A DNA stretch of 64,000 nt from assembly GCF_040954835.1 (NCBI RefSeq), contig NC_090723.1:9806001-9870000 (forward strand). The letters run 5' to 3'. This document shows, one piece after another, positions 10,185 through 21,753 of this stretch. Under the pieces are notes generated by a model. It was not told the DNA's origin. It saw only the letters and a program-made list of their open reading frames with translations, and ran no database searches. Numbering within the stretch: position 1 is the stretch's first letter; each line of letters starts with the position of its first letter. The position numbers and the translations under genes were made by a program. Origin of the DNA: Lepisosteus oculatus (lineage: Eukaryota > Chordata > Actinopteri > Semionotiformes > Lepisosteidae).

Positions 10185-11946
10185 GTACGGGTCACGGGTT
10201 CGAGCACAGGCCCCATTGCCAGCCGATCGAGACCGGGGGTTCCCCTGGCCCGCAAAAGCGGCCGAGCCCTGCTGAGGTTAGGGTGGGACCCGATTCCCGG
10301 CCTTCTCCTGTCTCGTCTTTCTCAGTAGAAAGAGCGCCCCCCTGTGGCCTCCTAGCCGCCTGCAGGCTCGCGGTTACGTCAGCGAAGGACGTGCCCCTCC
10401 TCCAGGGGGCGCTGAACCTTCTGCATGCAGCTGCAGAGCTGGCAGAGCATCAGAACCGGAACTGGTGGGCACAGAGACAGAGGGGCCCAGCTGGCGAGAA
10501 CCAAGCAGCACACAGGAAATGACCAAAACAAATGAATTCACTAGTAACAGCTCAGCCACCTCTTGCAGGGGTAATGATCATTCAACCTAAATGAGAAGAT
10601 GGGTTATAAAGCACCATATTAACTTGGATTAATAAATTAGAGAATAACCTTCAGAGATGTAGGTATTGCATGTAACTACGTGCCAGGAGAGAGGAGAGAA
10701 ACTATCACTGCTGAAGGAGAATGAGCTGATTATGTAACAAAACCTGCAGGACGTTGCTGACCGAAGAACCTGACAGAAATGGTGGCGCTGTTGCTGTTGT
10801 GTCGGTATCTCGTAGGCGGTGTGAGCACAAACTCTTAACTTGCGATTGTGCCCTGCAGGCGCCGTGCCGTGCTGACCTGCAGAGGGCGCTGGAGAGGCTG
10901 GCGTCTCACACCCGGACCCACGAGGACCTGTACACCATCCCCATCCCCAACTGTGACAAGAACGGAGACTTCAACCCCAAACAGGTCTGTGCTCCTCTGT
11001 CGGGGGTCCCCCACTACGTCACTGTCCTGGACAGTGATCCTCATCTTACACCTGTAGATTCCAGAACTGGGGTGCTGTCTGTGTTGCAGCCCCACCTGGA
11101 TGATGCGACGGCAGCCATAGTGCGCCAGAACACTCCCCACACACCAGCTCTCAGTGGGGAGGAGAGCAGAGTGATGAAGCCAGTTCATAGAGAGGGATTA
11201 TTAGGAGGCCATGATTGGTATGGGCCAATGGGAAATATGGCCAGGACACTGGGGTTACACCCCTACTCTTTTCTCCTCGTGTCTGAGTGGGTTTCCTGCA
11301 GGAGCTCTGGTTTGCTCCCCCAGTCAAAAGACACACTGGTAGGGCAACTGGCTTCTGGGAAAACTGGCCCTGGTGTGAGTGGGTCTGTGTGTGCCCTGTG
11401 ATGGACTGGCCTCCTGTCCAGGGTGCAGCCTGCCTTATACCTGTTGCTTGCTGGGATAGGCTCCAGCTGCCCTTAAGAAAATGGGTTTAAAGACACATTC
11501 ACAATCTGGGACATGTTCAAATAAAATGGGTTTTTGGGTATATTCCCAAGCCTAGGAGTTAATCTGTGAGGTTGGGTCTGTATTGCTCCCGTGCAGTGCA
11601 CTGACTGGACCCTGACCCAGCTGTACTCAGGGGGTGTGGGAGAATGGGGGTTTCTGCACCCCTTTTTACCTGGGGCTGCATCCAGCCTGTATTGCACCCC
11701 CACCTGCGTGAGTCGGGCCCCACTCATCTCACAGGATTAAGAGCAGGCAGGCCAGGGACCGGAGAGCCCAGAGCTGACTGTCTCTGCGCGGGCCTGTCTG
11801 CTCCACAGTGCCACCCCGCGCGCGATGGCCAGAGGGGGAAGTGCTGGTGTGTGGACCAGAAGACCGGCATCCGCCTGACCAACCCGCAGGACATGCGAGT
11901 GGACCAGAGCTGCCAGCAGCTGGCCGCCGACCCGCAGAGGAAGTGA
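10021..11946 (+). CDS. igfbp4: igfbp4, insulin-like growth factor-binding protein 4 (exons 2-4, partial)
   Basis: The joined exons (10021-10184, 10859-10984, 11809-11946) encode the middle and C-terminal parts of a secreted IGF-binding protein, which controls access of IGFs to their receptor. Exon 2 has the sequon NNS followed by two cysteines (PCSPQDKKC). Extra mid-region cysteines next to this glycosylation site are characteristic of IGFBP4 among the family. Exons 3-4 form the thyroglobulin type-1 domain with six cysteines, the PNCDKNG segment and the CWCV motif; the [15 protein letters not shown] stretch is close to mammalian IGFBP4. All splice sites are GT-AG and the three exons join in phase 0. 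The N-terminal domain and signal peptide are outside the window, so the protein is incomplete here. tns4 downstream on the opposite strand repeats the human gene order. IGFBP2 and IGFBP5 fit worse in the C-terminal region. Confidence 0.95.
10859..10984 (+). CDS. igfbp4: igfbp4 exon 3 (start of thyroglobulin type-1 domain)
   Basis: The acceptor is GTGCCCTGCAG ending at 10858 and the donor is GTCTGT at 10985. There are 42 whole codons. They carry the first two cysteines of the C-terminal domain, the [15 protein letters not shown] segment and [14 protein letters not shown]. The donor is weaker than consensus. Confidence 0.95.
11085..11275 (-). mobile_element. 5S-SINE body fragment, antisense
   Basis: Matches the central body of the family (CCCCACCTGGATGATGCGAC, CTCTCAGTGGGGAGGAGAGC, GGAGGCCATGATTGGTA) in igfbp4 intron 3. 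The tail and 5S head are absent. Confidence 0.85.
11282..11480 (+). mobile_element. Fish SINE/LINE-tail repeat, 3' part
   Basis: Contains GGGTTTCCTGCAG, CAGTCAAAAGACACACTGG, CCTGTGATGGACTGGC and GCTGGGATAGGCTCCAGCT. This motif order is very common in fish genomes and recurs at 33075 and 63640. It directly follows the 5S-SINE fragment inside intron 3. Confidence 0.75.
11809..11946 (+). CDS. igfbp4: igfbp4 exon 4 (C-terminus and stop)
   Basis: The acceptor is CTGCTCCACAG ending at 11808, and 45 codons run to TGA at 11944-11946. The exon has [15 protein letters not shown] and the last cysteine in DQSCQQL, completing the thyroglobulin type-1 pattern. The protein ends in a basic QRK. Confidence 0.96.
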   Translation, partial: CHPARDGQRGKCWCVDQKTGIRLTNPQDMRVDQSCQQLAADPQRK

Positions 11947-13190
11947 GCCGGGCCCGGCCTGGGGCCTGAGGCCCGCGGGCCAGACTCCCCTGGCGCTGAT
12001 CTGTACAGTAAAGGAAGGACTAGACCACACAACCTCACCGGACCAGCGCGGAGGAGCCGGTGTGGGGGGGAGGGGGGGGAGATCCGTTACTTTCACTTCG
12101 CGTTTCCGCGCGAGTAGGGCGTTTTCCGTGGAGACAAAGCCAGCCGTTCCCTCTTCCAGTACGATTCGTTAGTTTGCGGAAAGAAACCCAAGAGAGACCG
12201 ACAATCAAAGCAGTTAACATGATGCTCTCGCAGGGGGCGTGAAAGCAAGGCCATGCAGTCTCACGCCACAGTAAGACCGTGAAACTGGGGCTTCGACGGC
12301 ACCCCCAAATACCCGACCAGGGGCCGTGCGTGTTTTCTGAACTATCCGGGGATTAGGTGAGCTCTCTGGTTTCACATTCTTACTGTAACATGAAAGTAAG
12401 CGCCAGTCCAGACCATTAGGAGAGGAGCTTGGAGATGAAGTGAAGTTTTTTCACTTCGTTGCTAAAACTACAGGGGCGACAGGCGAGGAGCCCCCCTCAG
12501 CGACCTGGAGACTTGAGTTTATTTGCACATCCTGTCCAATGTTTAAGCTATTTTTTATTTTTATTATTATTCTGTTTTTTTTTCTTTAAAAAAAAAAGGT
12601 TTGTTCGGTTTTTTTTTTAAATCTAGCCTCACAGATAGCAAAATGCACAGCCTGCCGGCTCTTCAGCCGCAGCCTGTAGTGCCAATAACATCAGGGGAAC
12701 CAGGAGCGAAACTGGCAGGAATTATGAGCTCCAGCTTTCCAGCCCCGCTGGAAGAGAAAAGGGATCGCTTTGAAGAACTGCAGTCTAACTTCACAGGGCA
12801 GGTACTCATTTTCTCTCACTCTCCGCTCTCGTTTCCTGCCCCGCGTTTCTGCATCGCCGCCTGCGCCTGGAGACGCGGGGGCAGTTTGCGCTCTTGCCGG
12901 CGGCCTGTGGGAAGGAAGGGTATCTGCGTGAGCGGTATCGGCGCTCTCTCGGTGCACAAAGAGCAGGGTGGGGGATCGTTTAGGGCTTTAAAAAACGAAA
13001 CAAGACATCGGCCACGGCTCTTCATAGCCGTCGGCGGTCTCCAAAAAAAAACTTTCCGCTTATCCCGACCCTGGCAGCTGACTCTCTGAGACAGAAAGCT
13101 TCGTATAAACAAGAGGATTGAATGGACGTGCTCTGGATTTGACTTCCAGGGGAGAGCTTGTGAAGATGAATAAAAAAAAAAATCGAGTTT
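11947..13190 (+). other. igfbp4: Presumed igfbp4 3' UTR
   Basis: No coding exon is recognised. The stretch after the stop has A/T-rich runs (12545-12620) and reaches the first AATAAA-type signal at 13169. About 1.2 kb is a plausible 3' UTR length, but the end is inferred. Confidence 0.45.
13169..13174 (+). terminator. igfbp4: Candidate igfbp4 polyadenylation signal
   Basis: First AATAAA after the igfbp4 stop (1.2 kb downstream), within an A-rich run. A second AATAAA is at 13673-13678. Position inside an A tract makes it uncertain. Confidence 0.35.
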
Positions 13191-13199
13191 TTCCTTTTC

Positions 13200-14730
13200 T
13201 AAAACGCGCGCGCCTCCTAACTCGCGCGAGCCCGTCCCCGGATCCGGCTCCGCTCTCGAGACCCGACACACACAGCACGGGCCGGCGCTCGCGGCCCTTC
13301 CGCAGCGCGCGCGCGGCCCGCGAAGAGAAGCTGGACTCCCCGCTCGGGGAGCGCGCGCGCGCGGCTCGCCCCTGTCCGGAAACTGCTCGCGCCGGTTCCA
13401 GCACCAGGGGCGTGTGCTGGAAAATCCCGATAGCCGCGCGCAGTCCCGCCGGGCCGCCGTGTTTCCTGGACACACATTCAGAAACGGCTCACTTTCCCAC
13501 AGGGAGTAACAAAAGAACAAGGCCGGGACTTTGCAAAATCAACCACTACTAAGAAAAGGAAAGCTCGATCTAAAACCACTTTCCCACTCGTGTCCGCACT
13601 TTCCCTCCGAGAGCCTTCGCTCGGGACGCAGCGAGGAGAGTATTTCCTGTTTAGTCTCGGTTCTGTTATCTGAATAAAAAACTGGGGAAAAGTAGGTCGA
13701 GGTGGTTCGAGTCAAGGAAGCGATCGCATGGCGAATCCCAGACGAGCCGCTGTGATAGTGATGCCAGACGAGTGCGTCTTGTTTCACTCCATTTACACGC
13801 GTAGCTTCAGTCTGTAACGACCGCGGGTTTGGGACTCAGGAAATGGGGTGGAACAACACAGTTATTAACTCGAACCGGGCAAAGGTACACACCCAGGGAC
13901 AGGGGTGACAGCGCTGCACCCTCACTGACACACACGGAGGGGAAGGACTGTCCCCCACCCTCCGCCCCACTACATACAGTCCCGCAGTCCCGCCCCCGGG
14001 CGCTGTTCTCAGCGCGCCCCGCGTGGCGCTACATACCTAAACGGCGTGAGGGGGCCCAGCGCACGTGCTCAGCGCGAGCCCCTGCTGAGGGAACGAGCCG
14101 GTTTAACCCGGGTCTGCCCGGGCGCGCGAGCGGAATCAGCATGAAATCTGGGGATGGCTTCCTCTCGGCCCAGCCGGTGGATCTTCAGCGGGCTGTCGAG
14201 TGTCCGTGCTGAGACAGCGTTGCAGCATCTGACTCTCCAGGACATTATAGCAGCACGCTAATCAAAGCCTTTTAAAACTATTCAAACGGCGTGATGACAC
14301 TTACATCAGCATCACAGCGTTACACAGCGTGCAGCTAACCTAACCACACGCCAGTCATTAACCCTTCGCCTCTCAAACCCAAGTTCTGTCTCCCCGAAGA
14401 GCCGCGTCGGACCCCGGACAGCACCGGGGTCACAGCTCGTCCCCCCCGGGCGCGCCGCGCGCCCTCCCCTCTTCGACACCGCGCTCTTCCGCCTGTCTGC
14501 ACCAGCAAGACCCGATGCCACATGAACCCACGGAGGAGCTCCAATATCCCCTGGAAGCCCACCCCATGGTGCTGCCTGTTCCACGAGCAGAACACACTCC
14601 GGACGCTTCTCCGTGTAAAATAACCGCTTGCCAACAGCCCGCGTTCCGCCGCGCCGCGGGCAGGGCTGTGTTCCTGACGCTGTCACATCGAGCGCGTTCC
14701 CCGCTGGGGCGAAACACAGTGGCTCATGAG
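13200..14730. promoter_or_regulatory. CpG-dense tract, possible CpG island/promoter
   Basis: CpG density is highest at 13205-13460, with alternating CG runs (for example at 13352-13362), and again at 13980-14130, 14400-14480 and 14640-14710. No recognised exon sits in it and no protein-like frame is convincing. Part of the second block (13815-14040) resembles a dispersed repeat also seen at 35985-36235, so some of the density may be repeat-derived. Confidence 0.5.
13815..14040 (+). repeat. Degenerate GC-rich repeat, second copy near 35985
   Basis: Shares with 35985-36235 an ordered set of segments: a tract of GACAGCGCTGCACC type, CACTGACACACACGGAGG type, CCCACTACATACAG type and a final GCGTGGC. 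Similarity is patchy and the family is not identified. Confidence 0.35.
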
Positions 14731-17700
14731 ATGGGAAACGAAAACCTTGTGGAAGGCACAGAGTTGTACAACATGGCGCCTAGGGTCACTGGCAGTTAAA
14801 AGCAGAAGTGCCCCCTGAGTTAGAGGGGTACAAGTGCAGCCCCAGAGTCAGGGTCCCGGGGGGTCAGGGGGTCACACTATTGCCCTAATCCACACCGGCA
14901 GGGGAGCAGGCTCAGCGCAGTACCGAGACGCTGGAATTCAAGACACTACTGTGTTGCAGGAACCGAGTAATGACGTACAGACACAAAAACCTTTACTGTT
15001 TATGAAAGACATCTTGAAAATGTACCTAGATTGCATCGGAAAAGCCAGTTAAATCACATTTAGAAAGCTACTGTAGCTAGACCTCTCCTATCTAGAAAGC
15101 GATCTAGATTCCACCTGGAAAGCTATCTGGATTACGTCTGGAAAGCTATCTAGATCGCATTGAATCTGCAAATGTTATTCACGTACTATGCTAAAAAGCA
15201 AGATCAGAATACAACCTAGCAAGAGATACATTGCGGAAGAGACAGCCGTCTTTCAGACAGAAGCCAGATTTCAAACACTATCACAACAGTAACGCTGTTG
15301 TCAATGTTTTTGTAGAAGAAGTTAGAGCTTTACCATTTTGTATAAACAAACTTGAATCTTTGTCTCAGTGTAAATCTTAATTCCGTATTTAATTTCTATT
15401 TTTTTTTATTTAAAGGTATTGCTGTTTAATGTAGGGTAAATCAGTATTTGATTAAAAAAAATAATTTGCTGAAAGACTATATTGGGAAATTATGAAATAT
15501 TGTGCCTATGTAATTGGACAAAACTGTAATTGTTAGCTTTTCCGTGCCATGAGGAATGAGTGGTGTGAGGCATGTTTTTACATGATGATTTGCTTTAGTG
15601 GGTGTGGCTGTCAGTGTTACTGGCGAGGGCGCTGGGGCTGGCTGGTGAGAGCTCCTGCAGTGCTCTTCTACGGGGTCAGAGAGGAACGTTTCACACTTCA
15701 TCACAGATTAAAATGCTGTCATTTTGGTTTGGCTCAGCACAAATAACCGATTGCACGGCGTGTATTTATATCCGTCTGTTAGCAGATTTAGAAAAATAAG
15801 CCCTCGAGTCATTTTGCAAAGCCAAAGAGTGGCCCACAAATTCTCTCCTGGCGTGGAACGAAGCAATTTGATTTTGTGTTCCTTCCATTGTTTAATCACA
15901 GACTCCCGTGATGGGGGGGGAGAGGGAGCCCCACGCTGCACGTGGTTCAGAATCTGAGGCACGAGCGATCCGAGTGTGTTACTCTCGGTTACTCCCTCCT
16001 CAGAGGCGCGCAGGGAGCCTTCGGCAGGTGCCAGAGCTAAGCTGAGAGAGCAAGACAGCCAGACCAAAACACGGCTCTGACACTGAGTCTCACTTCTTAG
16101 TAAAGTGCTTCAATATCGGATCTGTGCCAAAACGAGAAAAAGCTCGACTCGGTGACATACATGTACAGTACGTTTATATAAAAAAGTGTTTTGCTTTCTG
16201 ACATGTTGATGCACATTTGTTCAGTGGGGCTTTACTAACTGAGCTGATCTCTGTCTGCTGTGTGGGTGTAGCCAGCGTGCTTTGTGCCCAAAACCTGATA
16301 CCAAACAGACTGGACTGTATGTAAACCCATCAACGTGTGAACCTCCACAAGAGATTAAAGACCTCCCAGCCACCTGCTTACAAACTGTCAAACACCAAGC
16401 AGAAGACACAGGCCAAAGCCAGACTGCCGCTCACAAAATTGACTTCTGCACCCCGGCGTGTTTGTGTTTCACTCCTTACTGCTGTCCAGAACATTCAGTT
16501 GTGGCAACACACGTACAAGAGGCCCTGAATAGATTCCACCGTGGCAGCGCTAAGCTCTGAAAGGAAATGCATACGTGCTGCCACAATTTTCATGACCAGG
16601 GGATTGTGGGATAGGATGCCCTTCATTAGAGGATTAATGAGGTGCTGTATTCCGGAAAGGGCACAGAGGGCCTGTCTTTTTCCCAAGAAACAGCTTGTAG
16701 ACCCAGTGCCGCTGTTTGTTTGACAATTCCTTTTAGTATCAGCGTAATCTTTTTTTTAAATAACAGGCTGAAAGAGAATCTTTTGTTTACTTCCTGCAAG
16801 GCCAAATAAACAGGGGGAACCGTACTGTAAAGATGTCGGCAGGAAGGTAACTGTGCCAGAGGCGGGCTGGATGAGACAGTCTCAGGAGAGTGGTGCTTGG
16901 GTCGAGTCCTCTCTCGGCTCGGCTCGCGGACGGCGTGACCGTTGGTCCCCCTGGTGCGCGGGGAGGCTGTGGGGGACCGAGGGCCGCCTGGGGTGGGAGA
17001 GTCCCAACTGCACCGGGAGTGCCAGGACACCGGGCCCACTGTAGCCCCGTCTCCTCTGCTCCGCTGTCAGGGCAGACAGCTGCTTCTCTCGTTTTGTGTT
17101 TCACTTGAGGCTGAAGCAGAGGCCCCAGACCGGCCTGTCTGACCCTCTCCGCTCCGCAGGAGGACTCTCTCCCTGGACGGCAGACCCAGCCGTGGTTCGG
17201 CACCAGCGCCCGGGTCCGGAGGCGCTCCTGGGGCTGTGTGTGTGTGTGAAGGCAGGACGAGCCCTGGTGGGGTGGGGTCTGGCTCTTCCCCACCTGGATG
17301 ACATTGTGTATGTGCTATAAACCACCAATTGTTTTCACTTCTTAAGGATGTATTCAAGACAATTGCATAAATGTATTACATTTTATTAAAGGTATAATAG
17401 TACACCACCTCCCGCCTTGTGCACTGGTCTCTCTGGGTGCAGGCTTTGACTGGTCCAGGGTCTCTCAGGTAAACTGGCCCAGCAGCTCCCGCCGGAATTC
17501 CCGGGTCCTGAATATTCCGGCTCAAGGGTTGTGAAGACACTGCATCGCACCTTAAGAAGTTTCCAAACAATTTCATCTTTAGCTGAAGGGTGGGGAGGGG
17601 GTGTCATTACTCTTTTGAATCAGTACGCGAATCGTGACACACCGTAAATGGAGAACTATTTCCTCAAGAGCTTGAAAAGTGAAGCGCCTTGTGCGCTGGC

Positions 17701-19026
17701 TGCAGCGGGTTACACGCAGAATGCTGTCCCATGATGCTCTCGGCTCTGCCGTCAGATCCGGCTCAATCAGTGACACTTTCAACCCGTTCCTCTCCACCGG
17801 CCAGCGCGTGACAGCTCATTAACACTGAGCGGAAGCAGGGCTCGTCAGCCAGCATCAGTGCTGATTTAGCACTTTCCAGAAGAGGTGCCGAAAATAACCT
17901 TGGTAAGAGCTGTGCCGGCTCAGGACGTAGGGGTGGGTGGAGGGCAGGGAGAGCGGTCCTGCTCCACACAGCCCCTGCGGACAGAGCTGGATTCAGCTCA
18001 CTTGGCATCTGTCCCGCGCAGGAAGACCTCTTTAACGGTAATAATTACTGAGTCATCACAGCAGGTTGGGCAGGGGACCCAGGGCAACACTCTTGTCTCC
18101 TGGCGCAGAGTCCTGGCAGAATTTGCGCAATCTGGGCACCCCCAGGGGTCGCCCTGCTCGGTATCATCCGGGTTCGTCACTGCGGCTACTTTAATTGGAG
18201 TCGGCGGTTAATGCCCACCTTGGCGAGGGCAGAGGAAGGGTCTCGATGCAGAGACTAACTCTGCGCAGATGGATGCAGTGCTGCTGCTCCCCCGAGCGGC
18301 TTCCTCGACTGCGCTGGTCAGCCTGATGTGCAGAGTGGGGGGCAGGTGAACCCCAATCCAGCTGCTAGGCACAGAGGTGGGCACAGCTGGGCATGAGGTG
18401 GGGGGGGGCTCACTGTACAAACCAGCCTGGAGAAGGGTTGCTCTTACGACAGTAAGGACAGAGTGGGGAGCCTCCTGGCACAGAGACAGCTCCTCACCTG
18501 ATTCCAGGAGAATATTCCTGCTCCTTCTTGGTGACCTTTGACCCGAAAAGCTACCCGTTCCGCACTGTGTGAGCTGAGAATCTGAATCAACGGATGTTGT
18601 GTTGAGAATGTACAGTATAAGGCACTTATAGGGCCCCATTTCAAAAAACTGTGTAGAATTTCGCTCACGAGGATATAGAAATTGCTGCTCTGGAATCTGT
18701 CAAGGGACGATCAGCCCGATATGGAGATGGGTGGTGTGGCCCCCTCATATTTGGCTTTTGTAACTTCACTCTGTGCCACACTGGGGCCGCTACCGACCAA
18801 CAGACTGACCTCTAGCCCCCCCAGGGTCCTCCCACATCCACATAAGTGTCCCCCAGATTTTCAGGCCCCATCGGAGAGTGGCCCCCATGAAGAGGGAGGG
18901 GACAGGGGGCCGCTGTGTGCTGCTCCTGCAGGTCAGGTCTGCTCTAATTTAACCTCCAGTCAATTCCAGCTGCCCCCGTCATGGGGGGTCAAGGCTATTG
19001 TAACACTGCAGGGATCATGTCTGTGG
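14731..19026. other. Intergenic, no gene seen
   Basis: No frame shows a domain or splice-bounded coding pattern I recognise. The only structure noted is a short degenerate tandem array at about 15024-15165 built on GAAAGCTATCTAGAT-like units of 21-28 bp. A (GT)6 run lies near 17236. Confidence 0.6.
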
Positions 19027-19298
19027 GCGGGGCGGTGGCTCTGTGGCTCAGGATCTGCGCCTGTGGCTGGAAGGTTGCCGGTTCAAATCCCGCAGCCGGC
19101 AGAGGAATCCTACTCCGCTGGGCCCCTGAGCAAGTCCCTTAACTGCTCCATGGGCGCCGTATAAATGGCTGACCCTACGCTCTGACCCCCAGCTTCTCTC
19201 CCTGTCTGTGTGTCTCATGGAGAGCAAGCTGGGGTCTGTGAAAAGACAAATTCCTAATGCAAGAAATTGTATAGGGCCAATAAAGTGATCTGATCTGA
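19027..19298 (+). mobile_element. tRNA-derived SINE, sense, full length
   Basis: The best-preserved copy in the window: a tRNA-like head with CTGTGGCTCAGGATCTGCGC and the B box GGTTCAAATCCC, a GGGCCCCTGAGCAAG body, and the tail CTAATGCAAGAAATTGTATA then GGCCAATAAAGTGATCTG. Confidence 0.9.
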
Positions 19299-21004
19299 AG
19301 CGTTTCTCTCAGGTGTGCTGCACTGGTCGCAGATCTTTCCATGTACAACGTGAGAGAAGAAAAGCATAAACCCCAAGTTAAAAAAGCAGACCTGGATCGC
19401 AGGAAGCGAAGACAGTTCTCCAGGCTGAAGGCTGCACAACCTCCCATGGATTTTACAAACCTCTCCGAGGCTTCGCTGGTCTTCCCAAAATCCCAGCCCC
19501 CCTCGCCAGCTGATCCCGGGAATCCCCACATCTCTGCGGCACTGCCACTCGAATCCAGCACCAGCTCCGGGTTTTGCCCAGGACGCTCTCCGGTCTCCCA
19601 GCAGCCCAGAGTTCACACGGTCTGCCCGCAGGAGGGCCGTCGGCGTTGTTTTCCTGGCCAGAACACGGAGGGCCTCTCCGAGCAAAATCGGCCCAACTTT
19701 AAGAAAACGTGTCAATTTTAATAATAGCATTTGGTTTCCATTTTCCAAGCCATTAAATGTTAGACAGCGCAAGTAAAGCCTCCGAAGTATGTTTTCATAA
19801 AGTCTGCTGCCCTTTAGCTGTGAAACCATTAAAACTATTCAAACGAAGAATGTGCACAAGTATGTGAGGCATCCCAGCTCTAACAACAGCACCAGGGCTC
19901 CAGGGGCCAGAGCTTTTCTTATAAGCCTGTTTGTGAGAGTGGAGGGACTGTACTCTACCGCTGTGTTTTCTGACCTGCTGGTCTGTGGATTGGGCTGTGC
20001 CGGCATTTGAGAGGGAGATGCTGAAGCGCTCCCCCGTTTTCATCCCGAGAAAGAAGAGCGTCCCCTTTGTTCTGCTCCCGGGAGCTCCGAGAGATACTGT
20101 GCACTCCAGAAAGGGATGCTTGTCGTTCACAGTGAAGCTGTCGGAGGTTGGCGTAGTCTGTTAATTTTCCAGCAGAAGCTGTTTCTGTACGGTAAAGTCA
20201 CTGCAGTCCAGGCTGGTCTTCCCAGATGCGCAGTTTGAACAGCTAGCAGTCGGGACAGAAGTTCCGTTTTTTTTTAACACAGTAAGTAAAATGAAGAGTG
20301 AAATGCCCACACAATTTCCGACTGATTTTTTTTTTAATAGTGTTTAATAATATTTTCATTTCCACGTCTATACCAACGTGTTCTCCTGTTAGATTGGCCC
20401 CATTAAACTCTGATAGTTGATTCCAGAAATAGGGGAGCAGATATTTGCTCTGGAGAACACAGATCGGAAAGCAAAACCCGATCTGTTGCTTCCTCCTGTG
20501 TCTAAGAAGCACCCCCCCTGTCTCTACAGCCTTCTGCCAGTTATTGTCAGATCCCCAGCAATTTGCCTTTGATTTAAAACCTCTTAATTCTGATTCAGGA
20601 GGAGAATCACATGAAAGACTCCAGGAGCCACACACCAGAGCTCCTGAAACAGCCCTGGGCTGGGCTGGCTTAGCTCTCTCCTCACCTCTGTCAGAACTAC
20701 AGAAAGATCTTTTCCCAGTTGCGCAAAAGGGAAATGAAGAATGTTATTCATAGACCTTTAACTAGGAAATTTCGGCTCTCACTGAGGACTGGAGCCGTAG
20801 CCACAGGTTGTAGAACCACACATGCAACAGTTCATCAGAAGACCTGAACGAGGCAGTCAGTCTTCCTTACTTACTGCTAACGTTGTGGAAACATCTGAGT
20901 AGATTTATATTTGCAAAGTAATGGCATTTAAAGAGACAGCCTTACTAGGATTCTTTGAACAAGCAACAAGGACAGTTGATATCAATTAGAGCGTATGACA
21001 TCAT
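19299..21004. other. Intergenic, no gene seen
   Basis: Short frames only, with no recognisable domain. The frame at 19341-19721 is basic and proline-rich without family resemblance. Confidence 0.55.
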
Positions 21005-21600
21005 ATACTTAGAATTCAGGAATGTTTTTGATAAAGTCCCTCATAAAAGATTAATTTCCCAAATTAAAAGCTGTAGAAATCCAGGGTTATGGATGCACAT
21101 GGTTTGAAAACTGGTTAGAGAACAGAAAGCTGCATTTTGTCTCAAGGGGGGAGAATCTCTAATAGGCAGATATGTAAGCAGTGGTGTCTGATTGGTCAGA
21201 TATAAGCAGTGGTGTGCCTGATTGGTCAGATATATGCAGTGGTGTGTCTGATTGGTCAGATTTAAGCAGTGGTGTGTCTGATTGGTCAGATGTAAGCAGT
21301 GGTGTGTCTGATTGGTCAGATGTAAGCAGTGGTGTGCCACAGGGATTCATTTAGGGCTGTTCATCCTGATGCATACCAACTTTTTAAATTCTGATAAAGT
21401 AAGCAAGTTAGTTAAGTCTGCATATGATAAAAAGGGTTTTGTAATGGAGCAAACAAATTATCGTGTATGCAGAAGAAAGTGTGGATTTTAAGTCCTGGGA
21501 AGTGATGTTCAAGCTTTTCTATTCACTAATAAAACCTCATTTAGGATATTGTGTTCAGTTTTGATCACCTTACCACAAAGGATATCTTAGGAACATCAGG
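21005..21600 (+). mobile_element. CR1/L2-like LINE reverse-transcriptase remnant
   Basis: Translated with frame breaks, the stretch shows FDKVPHKRLISQIKS near 21024-21070, SSGVPQG near 21326-21350 and an LCSVLITL-like segment near 21549-21575. These occur in this order in reverse transcriptases of CR1/L2-type elements. Stops and gaps make it a dead fragment. A 30-bp tandem array interrupts it and a tRNA-SINE follows at 21601. Confidence 0.6.
21173..21340 (+). repeat. 30-bp tandem array within the LINE remnant
   Basis: About five to six units of TGTAAGCAGTGGTGTGTCTG + ATTGGTCAGA. The last unit runs straight into the reverse-transcriptase SGVPQG codons, so the unit was amplified out of that gene. 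Each unit carries ATTGG, the reverse of a CCAAT box. Confidence 0.9.
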
Positions 21601-21753
21601 TGGCGGAGCAGTGGCACTGTGGCTCAGGATCTGTGCCTGGGGCTGGAAGGTTGCCGGTTCAACTCCTGCAGCCCGCAGAGGAATTTCTATTCCGATGTGA
21701 AAAGAAATTCCTAATGCAAGAAATTGTATATGGCCAATAAAGGTGTCTTTGAA
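21601..21753 (+). mobile_element. tRNA-derived SINE, internally deleted
   Basis: The head (CTGTGGCTCAGGATCTGTGC, GGTTCAACTCC) is joined directly to the tail (CTAATGCAAGAAATTGTATA); the body from the GGGCCCCTGAG block to the AGCTGGGG block is missing. Confidence 0.85.

Noticed and set aside
10021..11946. IGFBP2 or IGFBP5 instead of IGFBP4
   Set aside because: The extra cysteine pair by the NNS sequon, the THEDLY segment and the tns4 neighbour all point to IGFBP4.
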